From assembly GCA_019565575.1 (NCBI GenBank), contig CP067379.1:434001-498000 (forward strand): a stretch of 64,000 bases of DNA. The letters are read 5' to 3'. The position numbers and the translations under genes were made by a program. Below, one piece after another: positions 11,216 through 22,343 of this stretch. Under the pieces are notes generated by a model that made no database searches, was not told the origin of the DNA, and saw nothing but the letters and a program-made list of their open reading frames with translations. How positions within the stretch are numbered: the first letter of the stretch is position 1; every line of letters starts with the position of its first letter. The DNA is from Flavobacterium covae. Lineage in GTDB: Bacteria; Bacteroidota; Bacteroidia; Flavobacteriales; Flavobacteriaceae.

Positions 11216-13924
11216 TTATTCCCCCTCTTCTTTGTACTGTTCATTTTCTAATCCATTTACTTTAGATCCTAATCTTATCTTAGGTTTATCTTTCGTTCCT
11301 TCTATTTTTAAAGGAATTCCAATAATCCCCATTGGAGGTAATCCAAGACGCATTTTTATAGCAAGCCTACCATCTAAACTAGTAGTTCCTTCTATACGTG
11401 GACGAAATCCTGCAATTTTAAATTTAAAACGATCTATTTCCATTAAATTGTTTTGGATACATGTTTTTATTTCAAAGTCATTTACTTCTCCTGAATCAAT
11501 ACCACTATGTCCTGTTGAGTTACTAACAGCTTTAAGCAATTTGAATCCATTTAGTTTTACTTTTTTAACCCCTACAATACCTCCTCCTTGTAAAGAAGGA
11601 AAGACGGGAAACATATCATCATTTAAAATTCCTTTTAATTGATATTTTAAAGAAATAATTCCTTCAGCATTAGCCGCTGCTGTTGCCATTTCTCTAAATA
11701 ACTTAATTTCTTTGTAAGCTTTTTTAACATCTAGTTCTTCTACTGACAGGTCCATTCCAAACGCAGCTTTTTTAGACGTTTTTGCTTTATAATTACCTGC
11801 AAATAGGATTGGACTATCTATTATCTGACAAGAACCATTGGCAATTGTAATTTCTCCATTTTTTAGCTTTGTTTTTCCTTGTAAACAGTTAATATTTAGA
11901 TCATCAAATAAAATCCTATCTACTGAGGTTTCAAAATCTAGGTCTAAATTTTTAGGAAGCATTACAACTCCTTTTGCATCTTTTGTTTTATTAGGTGTAG
12001 CACTTACTATGGGCATCATCCATTCATTAACGTTTAGATAGGGTGTTTGTAACTGAAACTGTCCTTTTAAGATGCCTTTATTGTGTGTTAGAAAATTCAC
12101 AACATTTTGCACATATCCGTTAAATTTCAACTGACTATGTCCGTATTTAGCGTTAAAGTTTGTAAACCGTAGCTGATCGTTATTAAAAGCAAAAAGACCT
12201 TTTGTTATGTAAAATGGCAATGGGAGGTATTCTGAAGTCGTTTTTACATTTCTTAAATAAAATTGTCCTTTATTTATCAACTTATTATAACGTCCTGCTT
12301 GTGCATCGCTTTGTTTTCCTTTTAAATAAATGGCTCCTTGAGCAAACCCTTCAATTGCATGACCTTTTACACCTAATACTTGATATATTTTCCCAAAGTT
12401 AATTCCTCCATTAGCACTTACTTGGTATTTAGCATTAGTCAGATCAAGGATATTGGCTTTTAAGGTCAATGGTTGTCCTTCAAAGAAGAAACGCAAAGGT
12501 TTTATGATTACTTGTGTTGTTTGTAGATTTTTCTTAACATTTAAATCTATTATAGCGTCTATTTTTTTCAATAGGATTTGGATAGAATGGTGTTTTTAGA
12601 TAGCCTTTTTTTAACTTACAAGACACTTTAGTTAAGGGGAGTTTATTTTGCTTTGTATCTAGTACACCTTGTATATTTAGGTGTGTCTTAAGATCTCCTT
12701 TTAATTCGTAATTAGGCAAAAAACCAACTGCTTGATTTAAATATCTCAAATCTAAATCAGCATTTAAATGGGCATTTATCTTAGGCTTAGAAAGTCCTTT
12801 TGTTTCTAGTTTTCCTTTTAAATAACCTTTTCCTATTCCAAAACGAAGTACGGGAATTTTAACAGACAATCGTTCTGGATTTAATTGAGGTAATTCAATA
12901 TGTAAATCGGTATTAAATTCTTTTAGAGGAAAAGGAGCTCCGTCATATTGAATGAATCCTTTTTTTAGATTCAAATCAAGCTTCATATCTGGTTTTTTAT
13001 TTTGATCTGTTATAAAATCACCTTTCAAAGAAAGTACTGCATTGGTAATTCCTTTTAGAGTTGTTTTTTCCATCCAGGTAATTAATTTAGGCGGCAATGC
13101 GGTAAAAATATCTTCTAAATTACTATTTTGAGTTTTAATCAAAAATTCATTCTATAACCGTTCGGTAAAAAATCAAAATTACCTGTAAAATCTACGGGTA
13201 ATTTATTAATCATCAAATTATCTTGTTGAAAAACAAATGCTAATGACTGTGTATTTACTTTAGTAATTAAATCTGCATCTACTTTTTTGTTTTTGAGATA
13301 TTGTTCTCCTTTAAAGACAAAATCAAAAGCTTCAATGCTTGCCTTTGTTTTTATTTCGAATATTTTATTTTTAAGGCTTCCATTTCCAAAATAATCAAAA
13401 CCTAACGCATCAACAATTACTTTAGCTGGAAGCATCATTATATTTTATATGGGCATTTTTGATGGCTATTTGTTTTAATTCAATAGACGTATCTTCTTCT
13501 TTTTTACGGGATCATTTTTTTTACTTTCGTACACATTGTAATTAGCGTGACCATTCTTATCAACTAAAATATTTATTTCTGCATTGTCTAAAAATAATTT
13601 ATTGATATGTATTTTTCCTTTAAAAAGTTCTTGAACATCAATACCAAAAGCTATTTCTTCTGATTTGATTAAATTATTTTTTTCAAATGGTGTTGCGCCT
13701 GTTAATTGAAAATCATCAAATGATAAAGTTAATGCAGGAAAATGCTCAATAATAGAAAGATGTGCATCAGAGAAATTGATATTTCCTTTTATATGCTCGT
13801 TTGCATAATCTTTTACTTTTTGGGTGATAAAATTAGGAAATAAAAAAGGCAGACTAATGATCCCTAAAACAATGAATAATCCTCCTATAATTACCCATTT
13901 TATCTTTTTAATATAGTGTAACAT
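11216..13924 (-). CDS. AsmA-like protein (frameshifted)
   Basis: This is a large inner-membrane-anchored periplasmic protein of the AsmA family, whose long beta-groove members are linked to lipid transport and outer-membrane assembly. The N-terminus MLHYIKKIKWVIIGGLFIVL is one transmembrane helix, followed by the family pattern VKDYANEHIKGNINFSDAHL. The C-terminal AsmA-like region (GMDLSVEELDVKKAY, SGEVNDFEIKTC) ends in a short acidic tail. Restored length is about 903 residues. Four breaks are seen: 13507 (A6 for A7), 13431 (GATGCTTCAGCT gained a C; restored YNDASAKVIVDA), 13143 (T5 for T6) and 12570 (A7 for A6). An in-frame ATG at 13924 is chosen over the TTG at 13936. A paralogue lies at 43064-45693. 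Confidence 0.87.
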
Positions 13925-13995
13925 ATATTTATTCAAAAAGCCTCTAAAAGAGGCTTTGGTTTACATATTCTTTAAATTAATTATTTCTTGATTGG

Positions 13996-14826
13996 TTAAA
14001 AATCTCCAATTTCCACGTGGTAAATTCTTTTTGTTAATCCAGCAAACACTACACGATCTACTTTTAAAACATTATATTCTAACGATTCAAATATAGAGCG
14101 GACAATTTTCACGTTAGCTGTTTTTATTTGCAAACCAACTTCTGATTTTGGGGCATTCTCTACATAAGACACCTCATCTACCATTATTTTATGTTCATTT
14201 ATATATAATCCTTTTTGGATTTTTTCTAAATCTTCGTATTTTAGGTTGCGATCTAAAGTAACTTGATAAATTTTAGGAGAACGCTGATTGGGTTGTGTGA
14301 ATTTACGAACCATATCGGTATCATTTGTAAACAATAATAACCCTGTAGTCGTTTTATCCATACGTCCAACAGCTTGTAACTTGGCTTTAGTAACACCTCT
14401 TACTAGATCTAGAACGTTGTTAGCGTGTAAATCTTCTTCTTTTGAGGTAGTAAATCCTTTTGGTTTGTTTAACAAAATGTATTCTTTTTTTTCTGGAGAC
14501 ACCACATTTCCGTCAAAATTTACAATATCATTTACTTTTACCTTATATCCCATTTCTGTTATTACCTCTCCATTTACCTTTACATTTCCTGATTTTATAT
14601 AAATATCAGCATCTCGTCGTGAACAAATTCCTGAATTAGAAATATATTTATTTAAACGAATCTCTTCCTCTTCTAATGAAACAACAGGTTTTGGTTTACG
14701 TTCAAATTTAGGTTTGCCATTTGTAAAACTTGATTTATTAAAATTAGGTTTAGCATTTCCGCCTTCTCGTTTACCAAAGGTAGGTTTCGTATTCGATCTT
14801 TTGTTATTTCCTCTTCCTTTTATCAT
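13996..14826 (-). CDS. rluB: RluB/RsuA-family rRNA pseudouridine synthase
   Basis: The enzyme converts a uridine in ribosomal RNA to pseudouridine. A basic Asn/Lys/Gly-rich N-terminal ~50 residues (a common flavobacterial extension) precedes an S4 RNA-binding domain (RLNKYISNSGICSRRDADIY). The catalytic motif reads AVGRMDKTTTGLLLFTND, with Asp as the catalytic residue. The C-terminus YNVLKVDRVVFAGL is typical. The gene is intact at 276 residues. Family members differ in target site (RluB, RluE, RluF, RsuA), so the exact uridine is inferred, with RluB the usual flavobacterial assignment. Confidence 0.85.
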   Translation of the reverse strand: MIKGRGNNKRSNTKPTFGKREGGNAKPNFNKSSFTNGKPKFERKPKPVVSLEEEEIRLNKYISNSGICSRRDADIYIKSGNVKVNGEVITEMGYKVKVNDIVNFDGNVVSPEKKEYILLNKPKGFTTSKEEDLHANNVLDLVRGVTKAKLQAVGRMDKTTTGLLLFTNDTDMVRKFTQPNQRSPKIYQVTLDRNLKYEDLEKIQKGLYINEHKIMVDEVSYVENAPKSEVGLQIKTANVKIVRSIFESLEYNVLKVDRVVFAGLTKRIYHVEIGDF

Positions 14827-14893
14827 CGCGACTATATTTTTTTTGCAAAGATAGTCAGTAAATTAGAATTTTAAATTCTGTAAACAGAAATAT

Positions 14894-15811
14894 TTAATGA
14901 TTAAATATTTCTTTACTATGAACTAAAACTAGTGGATCTATTAAAGTGATGCTAAAAACACCTGTTACAATTAAAATTTTCATAATAGTATGTAAATAAA
15001 GGTAATCAGAATGGCTAAAAGATTTCCATAATTTTAGAACGAAAGCTATCAAGACAATCATGCTTACGTAGAAATAAATTTCCATGTAACCTACATTAAA
15101 CTTTTCAATTAAAACATAGATTGGTATAATTGTAAGAAAGCTTAATATCGTAATTATATATTTTGCTGTTTTTTCTCCAAATCGAACTGGAATTGTTTGA
15201 TAATTAGTAGCAAAATCACCTTTTATATTTTCTAGATCTTTTATTATTTCTCTAATCAAAATTAACAATGATAAGAAAGAGGCATGAGCAAATATAACGG
15301 CATAAAAGTTTTTAAAATAAAGTAGGATTCCAAAAAAGGAAGTACGGTTAGTAGAGATGCAGTTAGGTTGCCAACAATAGAGTAGCGTTTGAGTTTATGG
15401 GAATAAAACCAGATTAAGAAAATATAAACTGCATAAAAAAAAGAGGCGCGCCAAGAAATGATGAGAGCAAATCCTGTTGCTAAGAAATTTAGCACAAAAT
15501 AAACGTATAGTTTTGTTTTTTGACTTACTAATCGATCTAACATAGATTTGGTAGGTCTATTTATTAAGTCTTTTTCTGAATCGTAAAAATTATTAATGAT
15601 ATAACCTGGAAGCAATGACTAAGGCGGATGCAAAAACTAACACAAACAAACGCCAATCTAATAAAACGTCTAAAGCTCTTTTTTCAGGTGCTAAGATAAA
15701 AATAGACGCGAGATATTGTGCCAAAACAATGATGGTTATATTATAGCCACGAACAACTGAGATGAGACTTATAATTTTTGATAGAAAAAGTTTTGTTTTA
15801 CGCGTTAACAT
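14894..15811 (-). CDS. UbiA-family prenyltransferase, GGGP geranylgeranyltransferase-like (frameshifted)
   Basis: This is an integral membrane prenyltransferase with about eight hydrophobic helices. The first Asp-rich motif reads NNFYDSEKD and the second REIIKDLENIKGD; both bind the diphosphate and Mg2+ in the UbiA superfamily. Sequence style and its place next to mevalonate genes fit the flavobacterial proteins annotated as geranylgeranylglycerol-phosphate geranylgeranyltransferase. MenA or another UbiA member is the alternative. Restored length is about 306 residues. Two breaks are seen: near 15608 ATTGCTTCAGG gained a C (restored VIASGYIINNFYD), and near 15312 A5 stands for A6 (restored FILKNFYAVIFAH). 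It lies 68 bp downstream of the kinase. Confidence 0.82.
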
Positions 15812-15879
15812 GTGTTTTGTTTGAGCATTGAGTTGCTAAAAGTCTTGGGGGTTTATTTACTTCTAACCAAAATATCAAA

Positions 15880-16817
15880 CTAAAATTGATAAACGACTTC
15901 TAGTTTATAATCTTTCAATGCTGATTTTGCTTTTTCAAGGTCTTGGGTAAAGCCTAGTATGTAACCTCCTCCTCCAGATCCACATAATTTTAGATAATAA
16001 TCGTTGGTTTCTATTCCTTTTTGCCAAACTGTATGAAATTGTTCTGGAATCATAGGTTTAAAATTGTTTAACACTATTTTAGACAACTCTTTTGTGTTGG
16101 TAAAAAGTGATTTCACATCTCCTTTTAAGAAATTTTCAACGCAGGCATCTGTATATTTAATAAACTGTGATTTCAGCATTTTACGAAAACCTTCTTCTTT
16201 TAGTTTTTCCATAAAAATACTTACCATAGGTGCTGTTTCTCCTACTATTCCTGAATCTAACAAAAATACGGCACCTTTACCTGTAATACTTTGTGTAGGA
16301 ATGCCTGTTGCTTCTATATGATCTTTTGAATTAATTAATATAGGCAGACTCAAATAACTATTTAAAGGATCTAAACCCGAACTTTTTCCGTGAAAGAAGG
16401 ATTCCATTTGAGAAAAAATAGTTTTAAGTTCTAATAATTTTTCTCTTGTTAAATTTTCTAAAACGGTTATCTTATTGTATGCGTATTTGTCATAAATAGC
16501 TGCCACTAAAGCACCACTACTACCCACTCCATATCCTTGTGGAATACTGGAATCAAAATACATACCTTTCATAACATCTTGTTTCAAGGCATCATTATTG
16601 AATGCAACCAAATGAGGTTGTTCTTCTGCCAACTCTTTTAGATAAACTGCAAATTTTTTCAAACTTTCATTGGATTGCAGCGCTTCTGAAGATACATTAC
16701 CGTCTATCTTAAGTGCTCCATTATAAAAATTATAAGGAATGGCTAATCCTTTTGAATCTTTAATAATTCCGTATTCACCGAATAATAAAATTTTTGAGTA
16801 AAAAAGGGTCCTTTCAT
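15880..16817 (-). CDS. GHMP kinase, probable mevalonate kinase (frameshifted near start)
   Basis: GHMP-fold kinases transfer the ATP gamma-phosphate to small molecules. The ATP-loop motif here is IPQGYGVGSSGALVAA, matching the PxGxGLGSSAA pattern, and KLCGSGGGGYILGF forms the C-terminal Gly motif. The context (diphosphomevalonate decarboxylase upstream, prenyltransferase downstream) makes mevalonate kinase most likely; phosphomevalonate kinase is the alternative. The true start is ATG 16817 (MKGP), and one T is missing from a run near 16805; restoring it gives LFYSKILLFGEYGIIKDSKG, the expected N-terminal GEYG motif. Restored length is about 312 residues. Confidence 0.85.
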
Positions 16818-17103
16818 ATTTGGCCTATCTTATTTTTTATTGTATTTGTTTTCTATTGTAGTGCTATATTGTTTTCTCTATTAGCATCTAATTCTTTGTA
16901 TTTGATTTCCTAGTAAAAAAATCAACTTACCTATTATAGAACTAAAAATTATTACGAACTTCCTTAGAGAAAATATTTTTATTAGTTCTATATATCATTT
17001 CAACAAATATAACTTACTTTAAAACAACACATTAATATCTTTTATTTTTTTATAAATTATATTTTCAAACTATTGTTTGTAAAATAGATTATAAAGGTAC
17101 GAA

Positions 17104-18182
17104 TTAAATTGATATACTGCCTATACCTATTTCATCGCAAATATATTGTTCATTTTGACAATATCTAACCAATTCATTGTTAATAAATTCTAAAACTTGT
17201 TCTTTTACGTGTATAGGATACAGTAGATGCACATTTGCTCCTGCGTCGAGTGTGAAACAAACGGGAATATGGGTATTAGCTCTAAAACTCCAGATTTTAT
17301 TAATTATTTCTAATGTATTAGGTTTCATTAAAATAAAATAAGGCATAGAAGTCATCATCATAGCGTGTAGGGTTAGTGCTTCACTTTCAACAATTTCAAT
17401 GAATTTTTCTATATTTCCAGTAGCTAATGCTTCTTTAATTGCTGTCAAATTTTGATGGGCTTGGGCAAAACGTTGGACAGCAAAAGGATGTCCGTGCATT
17501 AAATCATGTCCTACTGTACTGGATACTTGTTTTTCTCCTTTATCAACTAACAGTATGGTATCTTGATAATTATTAAAGTTTTTATGTAAGGTATTGTATT
17601 CAATGCCGTATAAATTTGAACTTCTTTCTGTATCTGTGTGTTCACCCCAAATAACTACTTTTCCTTTTATACTTCTACAAGCACTTCCAGATCCTAATCT
17701 AGCTAAAAAAGAGGCTTTTTTAAAAAAGTATTCATCTGTTATAGAGGGATATATTAATTTTTCTAAGCTCATAATATTCATAGCTAATGCTGCCATTCCT
17801 GATGCAGAAGAGGCAATACCTGAACTATGAGGAAATGTGTTTGTGGTATCTATCGTAAAATGAAATTCTTTTAAATAAGGGCAATATTCTAAAATTCTTT
17901 CAAAAAACTTTTGAATCTTGGGTTTAAATGTTTCTTTAGAATTTCCTTCAAAAAAGAAATCGAAGGAAACGTTTTCGGTATTTTCTTTTTAACAAAGGAA
18001 AGTTTCGTAATCGTTTTACAATTATTAAGTGTAAAACTTACAGATGGATTAGCTGGCATTTGCTTTCCTAGCTTACCCCAATACTTTACTAATGCTATAT
18101 TGCTTGGAGCACTCCATTGAAAATCTCCTTCGGTAAATGATATCGTATAATCCGATACAAGAAAATCCTTTTCAGAAAACAT
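17104..18182 (-). CDS. mvaD: Diphosphomevalonate decarboxylase (frameshifted)
   Basis: MvaD converts mevalonate diphosphate to isopentenyl diphosphate with ATP, the last step of the mevalonate pathway. The N-terminus has SAPSNIALVKYWGKLGKQMP, nearly the family signature; the centre has SSGIASSASGMAALA, the phosphate-binding loop; and the C-terminus has CFTLDAGANVHLLYP. Restored length is about 359 residues. One A is missing near 17983; restoring it turns VKKKIPKTFP into VKKKNTENVSFDFF. It is 42 bp downstream of the flavoprotein gene and 286 bp upstream of the GHMP kinase, a stretch in which I see no gene. Confidence 0.92.
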
Positions 18183-18224
18183 ATTTTTATTTTTTTGGGA
18201 GCAAAGATACGTTTTATCTATAAA

Positions 18225-19440
18225 CTAAAATTCTAAATTTTTAGCAATAATAAATCCTCCTGTCCAAGCATTTTGAAAATTAAATCCTCCTGTTATGGCA
18301 TCTATATTTAAAATTTCGCCAGCAAAATAAAGATTTTTAAAGCGTTTGCTTTCCATAGTTTTAAAATTAACTTCTTTCAGATCAATTCCTCCTGCGGTTA
18401 CAAATTCTTCTTTAAAAGTGCTTTTACCATTGACCAAAAATTCTGCTTGGGTAAGTTGTTTTACTAAATCTATTAATTGTTTTTTAGATAGATCAGCCCA
18501 TTTAGTATCAGGTTGAATATGAGATGCCTTTAACAAGCTTTCCCATAATCTTTTGGGAAAGTCAAAAGGGCAGAATTTATTTATTAATCGTTTTAAATTT
18601 TGTTCTTTAATTTCTTTTAGGTCTTCCATGACTGTATCAAAATCTAAATCATTTAACCAATTGACTTGTAATATAAAACGGTATTTTAAATCAAATAAAT
18701 CTCTTGCTCCCCAAGCTGATAGGCGCAGTATCCCTGGACCACTTAACCCCCAATGAGTTATTAATAATGGTCCTGATGCTTTAAGTTTTGTTTCTTTTAC
18801 TCGTACTGGAAGCACGAGCTGAAACTCCCATTAAATCTTTAATACGTTCATCTTTTATATTAAAAGTAAACAAGGAAGGAACTGGGTTTATGATAGTATG
18901 TCCTAAATTTTGGAGTAGATCCCACATTTTGGGATTACTTCCTGTAGTCATGATTATCTTGATTGTTTTAAATACTTGTTGATTAGTTGTTATTTTCCAA
19001 TAGTCTTCTCCTTGAAAAATATCTTGTACGCTATGTCCTGTAAATACATCTATTTTATTTTTTTTTGCAGCAGATAGAAAACAATCTATTATAGTTTGTG
19101 AGCTATCTGTTATGGGAAACATTCTACCATCTTCTTCTATCTTTAACGTCACGCCATGTTTTTCAAACCACTCAATAGTATCACCACTACAAAACTGGTT
19201 AAAGGGTCCTTTTAACTCTTTTTCTCCACGAGGATAATACTTGACTAGATCATTGGGTACAAAACAAGCATGGGTTACATTACAACGTCCTCCTCCTGAA
19301 ACACGAACTTTAGACAATACTTCTTTTCCTCTTTCTAAAATAGCTATTTTTAATTGAGGGAAGTTTTCAGCTATGTTGATTGCTGAAAAAAAACCAGAGG
19401 CACCACCTCCTATTACTATTATATCGTAATTTACTATCAT
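18225..19440 (-). CDS. HI0933-family FAD-dependent oxidoreductase (frameshifted)
   Basis: The N-terminus has an FAD dinucleotide-binding fold (YDIIVIGGGASGFFSAINIA), then VSGGGRCNVTH, the signature of the HI0933/YhiN/BaiN flavoprotein family. The C-terminal motif TGGFNFQNAWTGGFIIAK completes FAD binding. Restored length is about 405 residues, as in the family. The single break near 18807 is one extra C in GTGCTTCAGTACG; removing it reads GVSARASVRVKETKLKASGP. The reaction is not established for most members, and BaiN-like bile acid reduction should not be assumed here. It is the first gene of the leftward group with mvaD. Confidence 0.88.
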
Positions 19441-19724
19441 ATCTATCAGGGTAGTGGGTAATAACTACCTCAACTCTTGCTTTTTTTTTTTACAAAAATA
19501 ATATCTTCTAGAGAATTTATGGTATAGGGATGAATCTGAATTTGATAATCATATATTAATTCTTACAAATTAATTATCTTCTGTTTAAAAGATGAATTAC
19601 CTTAAAAGCATTTTTCTTAGTGCATACTCTTAATAAATATAAACTGCTTAATTTATAATGTATACAAACAATAAATGGAGAGATTTAGTATATCAAGTCT
19701 ATTCTTTTTATTTTCAATAAAAAC

Positions 19725-20062
19725 TCATTCCATTTAAACTTAAGATATACTGGATTAAAAAGTAAAATTCTCGATCTGTTTTTTCATTTTAAAACTACTC
19801 GAAAAAACGGTTGAGTATATAATTAAAACATCGTCAGTCTGAGCACGAAGCGCATCAAGAATCAATACTAATTTTTATTGCTTTTGTAGGATAGTGTCTA
19901 AATCAACATGCAGTTTACCACTCCTACGTAAAGAGGAGTATCATAATCAACATTATGTGATTTCTCCCTTTGATCGAAATGACAAGATTGCAAACTTTTT
20001 GAGCAGTTTCAAGGTTAAAAAAATAGTATTATAAGGAAATTTCAAAGTTTAGATGGTATCAA
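19725..20062 (+). repeat. Dispersed ~300-bp intergenic repeat, copy A
   Basis: The stretch matches 34708-35016 in the same orientation. Shared anchors include TACTGGATTAAAA, CGAAGCGCATC, GATAGTGTCTAAATCAAC, ATTATGTGATTTCTCCCTTT and GAAATTTCAAAGTTTA. A central part of this copy (about 19905-20000) is also found inverted at 26413-26546. It sits in the roughly 700-bp gene-free region 19441-20139, the rest of which shows no gene. It has no coding frame and is probably a non-autonomous mobile repeat. Confidence 0.75.
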
Positions 20063-20139
20063 TTATTTTTCCCCTATATTTTCTTTGTTTTTATATAATT
20101 GTTTTTGAGGAAAAAACATAATTTAAATATTCATGAATT

Positions 20140-21542
20140 TTATTGGTTTAATAAGATTTTATACTCCCAAGGTTTAAAATCACATTCTGATTTGTTTTTA
20201 ATATCTATTGATTTCTTTTTAAAAATTCTTTAAAATGTCCAGAAATGGGCCATTTTAATTTTTGTTTTTTATTAGATAAATTAGCTATAAAAAAGAGTTC
20301 TTGACGATTTTTTTCTCTTTTACACATCCAAAAAACACGATCATCATTTGTGGTAATTCTATGGTAAGAAGCTGGTTTTTTTCCTGTATGCAAAAAGGAG
20401 TTTGTTTTTTTTAAATCTTTTAGTCTTTTGTATAGGGGCATCATTTTTCCTTCTTGATGCAATAATGTATCTTTTTGATAAGCACGAAAACGCTTATGTG
20501 AATCGTATTCTTGACCGTTATATATTAATGGAACTCCATTAAGAATATACGTAACTATTGTCATTACTTCTACAGCTTGTCCCATTCTTTGATACTCAGT
20601 ATCGTTCCATATATTTTCATCATAATTACTGATAAAATGTAATCGCATTTTATCTTTCGGGAAGTTTTTTACTTCTTTTTCTAGATAACGATCAAGATCT
20701 AATACATTCATTTTAGACTGTGCGATGCTATTTAAAATATGGTGTACTTCCCAACCATATTCTATATCGAAAGCGTTTTCTAGCAAGCTTTCTTTTTCTG
20801 CCTCAGCAATCATTAAAATAGGTTTTATTTTTTTCAATTCTTTTACAGCTCGTTCCCAAAAAAGAGTTCGGTACTTCGGATGCTACTTGACAACGAAATC
20901 CATCTATATTAAATTTTTGTACCCAATATTTCATTTCATCTATCATAGCAAAATGCAAATCAACAGAAGCATAATTTAACTGGGCAACATCTATCCAATT
21001 ATAAGGAGCAATAGGAGTTCCTTTTTTATTTTTCGTATACCATTCGGGATGTGTAACAATCCAACTGTGATCCCAAGCTGTATGATTAGCAACCCAATCT
21101 AAAACGACATACATTCCGTTAGCATGGGCTGTTTTAATTAGTTTTTTTAAATCAAAATCTGAACCATAATCGGGATGTATTTTCTTATATTCTTTTATAG
21201 CATAGGGATTTCCTTTTGTTATTTCTTTAGTGAAAGTATTTTTTATTTCCTCAACAGTAGTGGTATGAGTAATTCTTCTTCTTAATCTACCTATTTCTTG
21301 TATAGGCATTAACCAGATAATTTTAATCCCAATTGCTTTCAACTTAGGAATATCTTTAGTAAAGGCATCAAAGGTTCCTTCTGCGGAGTAGTTTCTAATA
21401 TTTACTTGATAAACAATTGCATCTTGAGTAATTTTGGGATCTAAATAGGTTATTCTTTTTTAGGTATAATTATCTTTTGAGCCTCTTGATTACAAGCTAT
21501 TAATAAAAAGAGTATTCCTAAATAAACCACAATTTTTTTCAT
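20140..21542 (-). CDS. GH13 alpha-amylase-like lipoprotein with altered catalytic residues (frameshifted)
   Basis: This is a surface or periplasmic lipoprotein (MKKIVVYLGILFLLIAC, Cys anchor) with a GH13 TIM barrel. Conserved region I is intact (VVLDWVANHTAW). In region II the usual DGFRCDVA reads DGFRCQVA, so the nucleophile Asp is Gln (codon CAA). The general acid Glu remains (LMIAEAEK). Region IV, normally NHD, reads SNYDEN: the stabilising Asp is kept but His is Tyr. Gln for Asp needs two base changes, so a single read error is unlikely. Three one-base errors break the frame: near 21460 (A6 for A7), 20858 (T6 for T5, restoring NSFWERAVKEL) and 20222 (A5 for A6, giving the C-terminus FKPWEYKILLNQ). 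Restored length is about 468 residues. It may be a catalytically weak or sugar-binding member. Confidence 0.85.
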
Positions 21543-21658
21543 TCTCACAATACCCAACAATCTGAATTCATCAAGTTAAAACATTGCAAAATTAAACATA
21601 GAAAATAAATATATTTGATTTATCGAAAAATTTCTATAAATAATCTATCAAATAAAGT

Positions 21659-21758
21659 ATCCTAAAAGCAAAAAGCATTCTTTAGTTGATCTTTTCAACG
21701 TTATAAAAGGATACTCTAAATCAAAACAAGAAGATTTCTTCTTTTAGGACGCTTTTTA
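21659..21758. repeat. Imperfect inverted repeat downstream of the lysine-rich gene
   Basis: TATCCTAAAAGCAAAAAGC on the left is mirrored by TCTTCTTTTAGGACGCTTTTT on the right. The ends resemble those of the GTCCTAAAAG hairpin family elsewhere in the window. It lies just past the stop of the leftward gene at 21763 and may act as its terminator. Confidence 0.5.
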
Positions 21759-21762
21759 TTTC

Positions 21763-22209
21763 TTATTTTACTTGATCATTGTCTATATAAGTTTTATTCC
21801 CATTTTTATTAATATAATAGGTACCTCCTTTAGGTCCTTGATATACTTGACGATCTTTGTATTTTCCTATGACTTTATCTTTTGCATTGGAATTTGCTTT
21901 TTCAGTTATTTCTCTTTCTTTTTTAGCTGGTTTTGAGATCGTTTCTTCTATTTTATCTTTTACCTTTTTGGTCTTAGACTTCGTTTTATTCTCTTCATCT
22001 CTTACTTTTGTATCCAGCTTATTCGCTTTCCCTTCTACAGATTTCAGATTTCCTTTTGCAGAGGTTTTACTTTCTTTTTCAGCTTTTACTTTATCTAATT
22101 TTTCAGTTATAACTTTAGATTTGTTCAACTTTTTACTTTTTACCTCTGTTTTCTGAGCGAATGTGTTTGACAATACAAACATCAAGCATAACATCACTAT
22201 TTTTTTCAT
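21763..22209 (-). CDS. Secreted lysine-rich protein with PBCV-type basic adaptor motif
   Basis: A signal peptide (MKKIVMLCLMFVLSNTFAQ) precedes about 95 residues of low-complexity Lys/Glu/Ser/Thr-rich sequence with no hydrophobic core, probably extended or coiled. The C-terminal ~20 residues, GPKGGTYYINKNGNKTYI, match the short basic adaptor motif known from chlorella-virus proteins and scattered in bacterial ones. The start is set at 22209 because the signal peptide begins there; an upstream in-frame start at 22236 adds nothing recognisable. It is 148 residues long and intact. The function is unknown; the basic tail could bind nucleic acid or polyanionic surface polymer, which is inference. 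Confidence 0.7.
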   Translation of the reverse strand: MKKIVMLCLMFVLSNTFAQKTEVKSKKLNKSKVITEKLDKVKAEKESKTSAKGNLKSVEGKANKLDTKVRDEENKTKSKTKKVKDKIEETISKPAKKEREITEKANSNAKDKVIGKYKDRQVYQGPKGGTYYINKNGNKTYIDNDQVK

Positions 22210-22343
22210 AACACTTAATTTAATATTTATAAGCAATATAAATAATTATTTTTTAACAAAACTTTAATTTTTTCTTAATTTTGCATTAAGATTTTTTTTA
22301 TTTACAAAAAAACATTTTAAAAACACCCAAATTCACAAAAACT

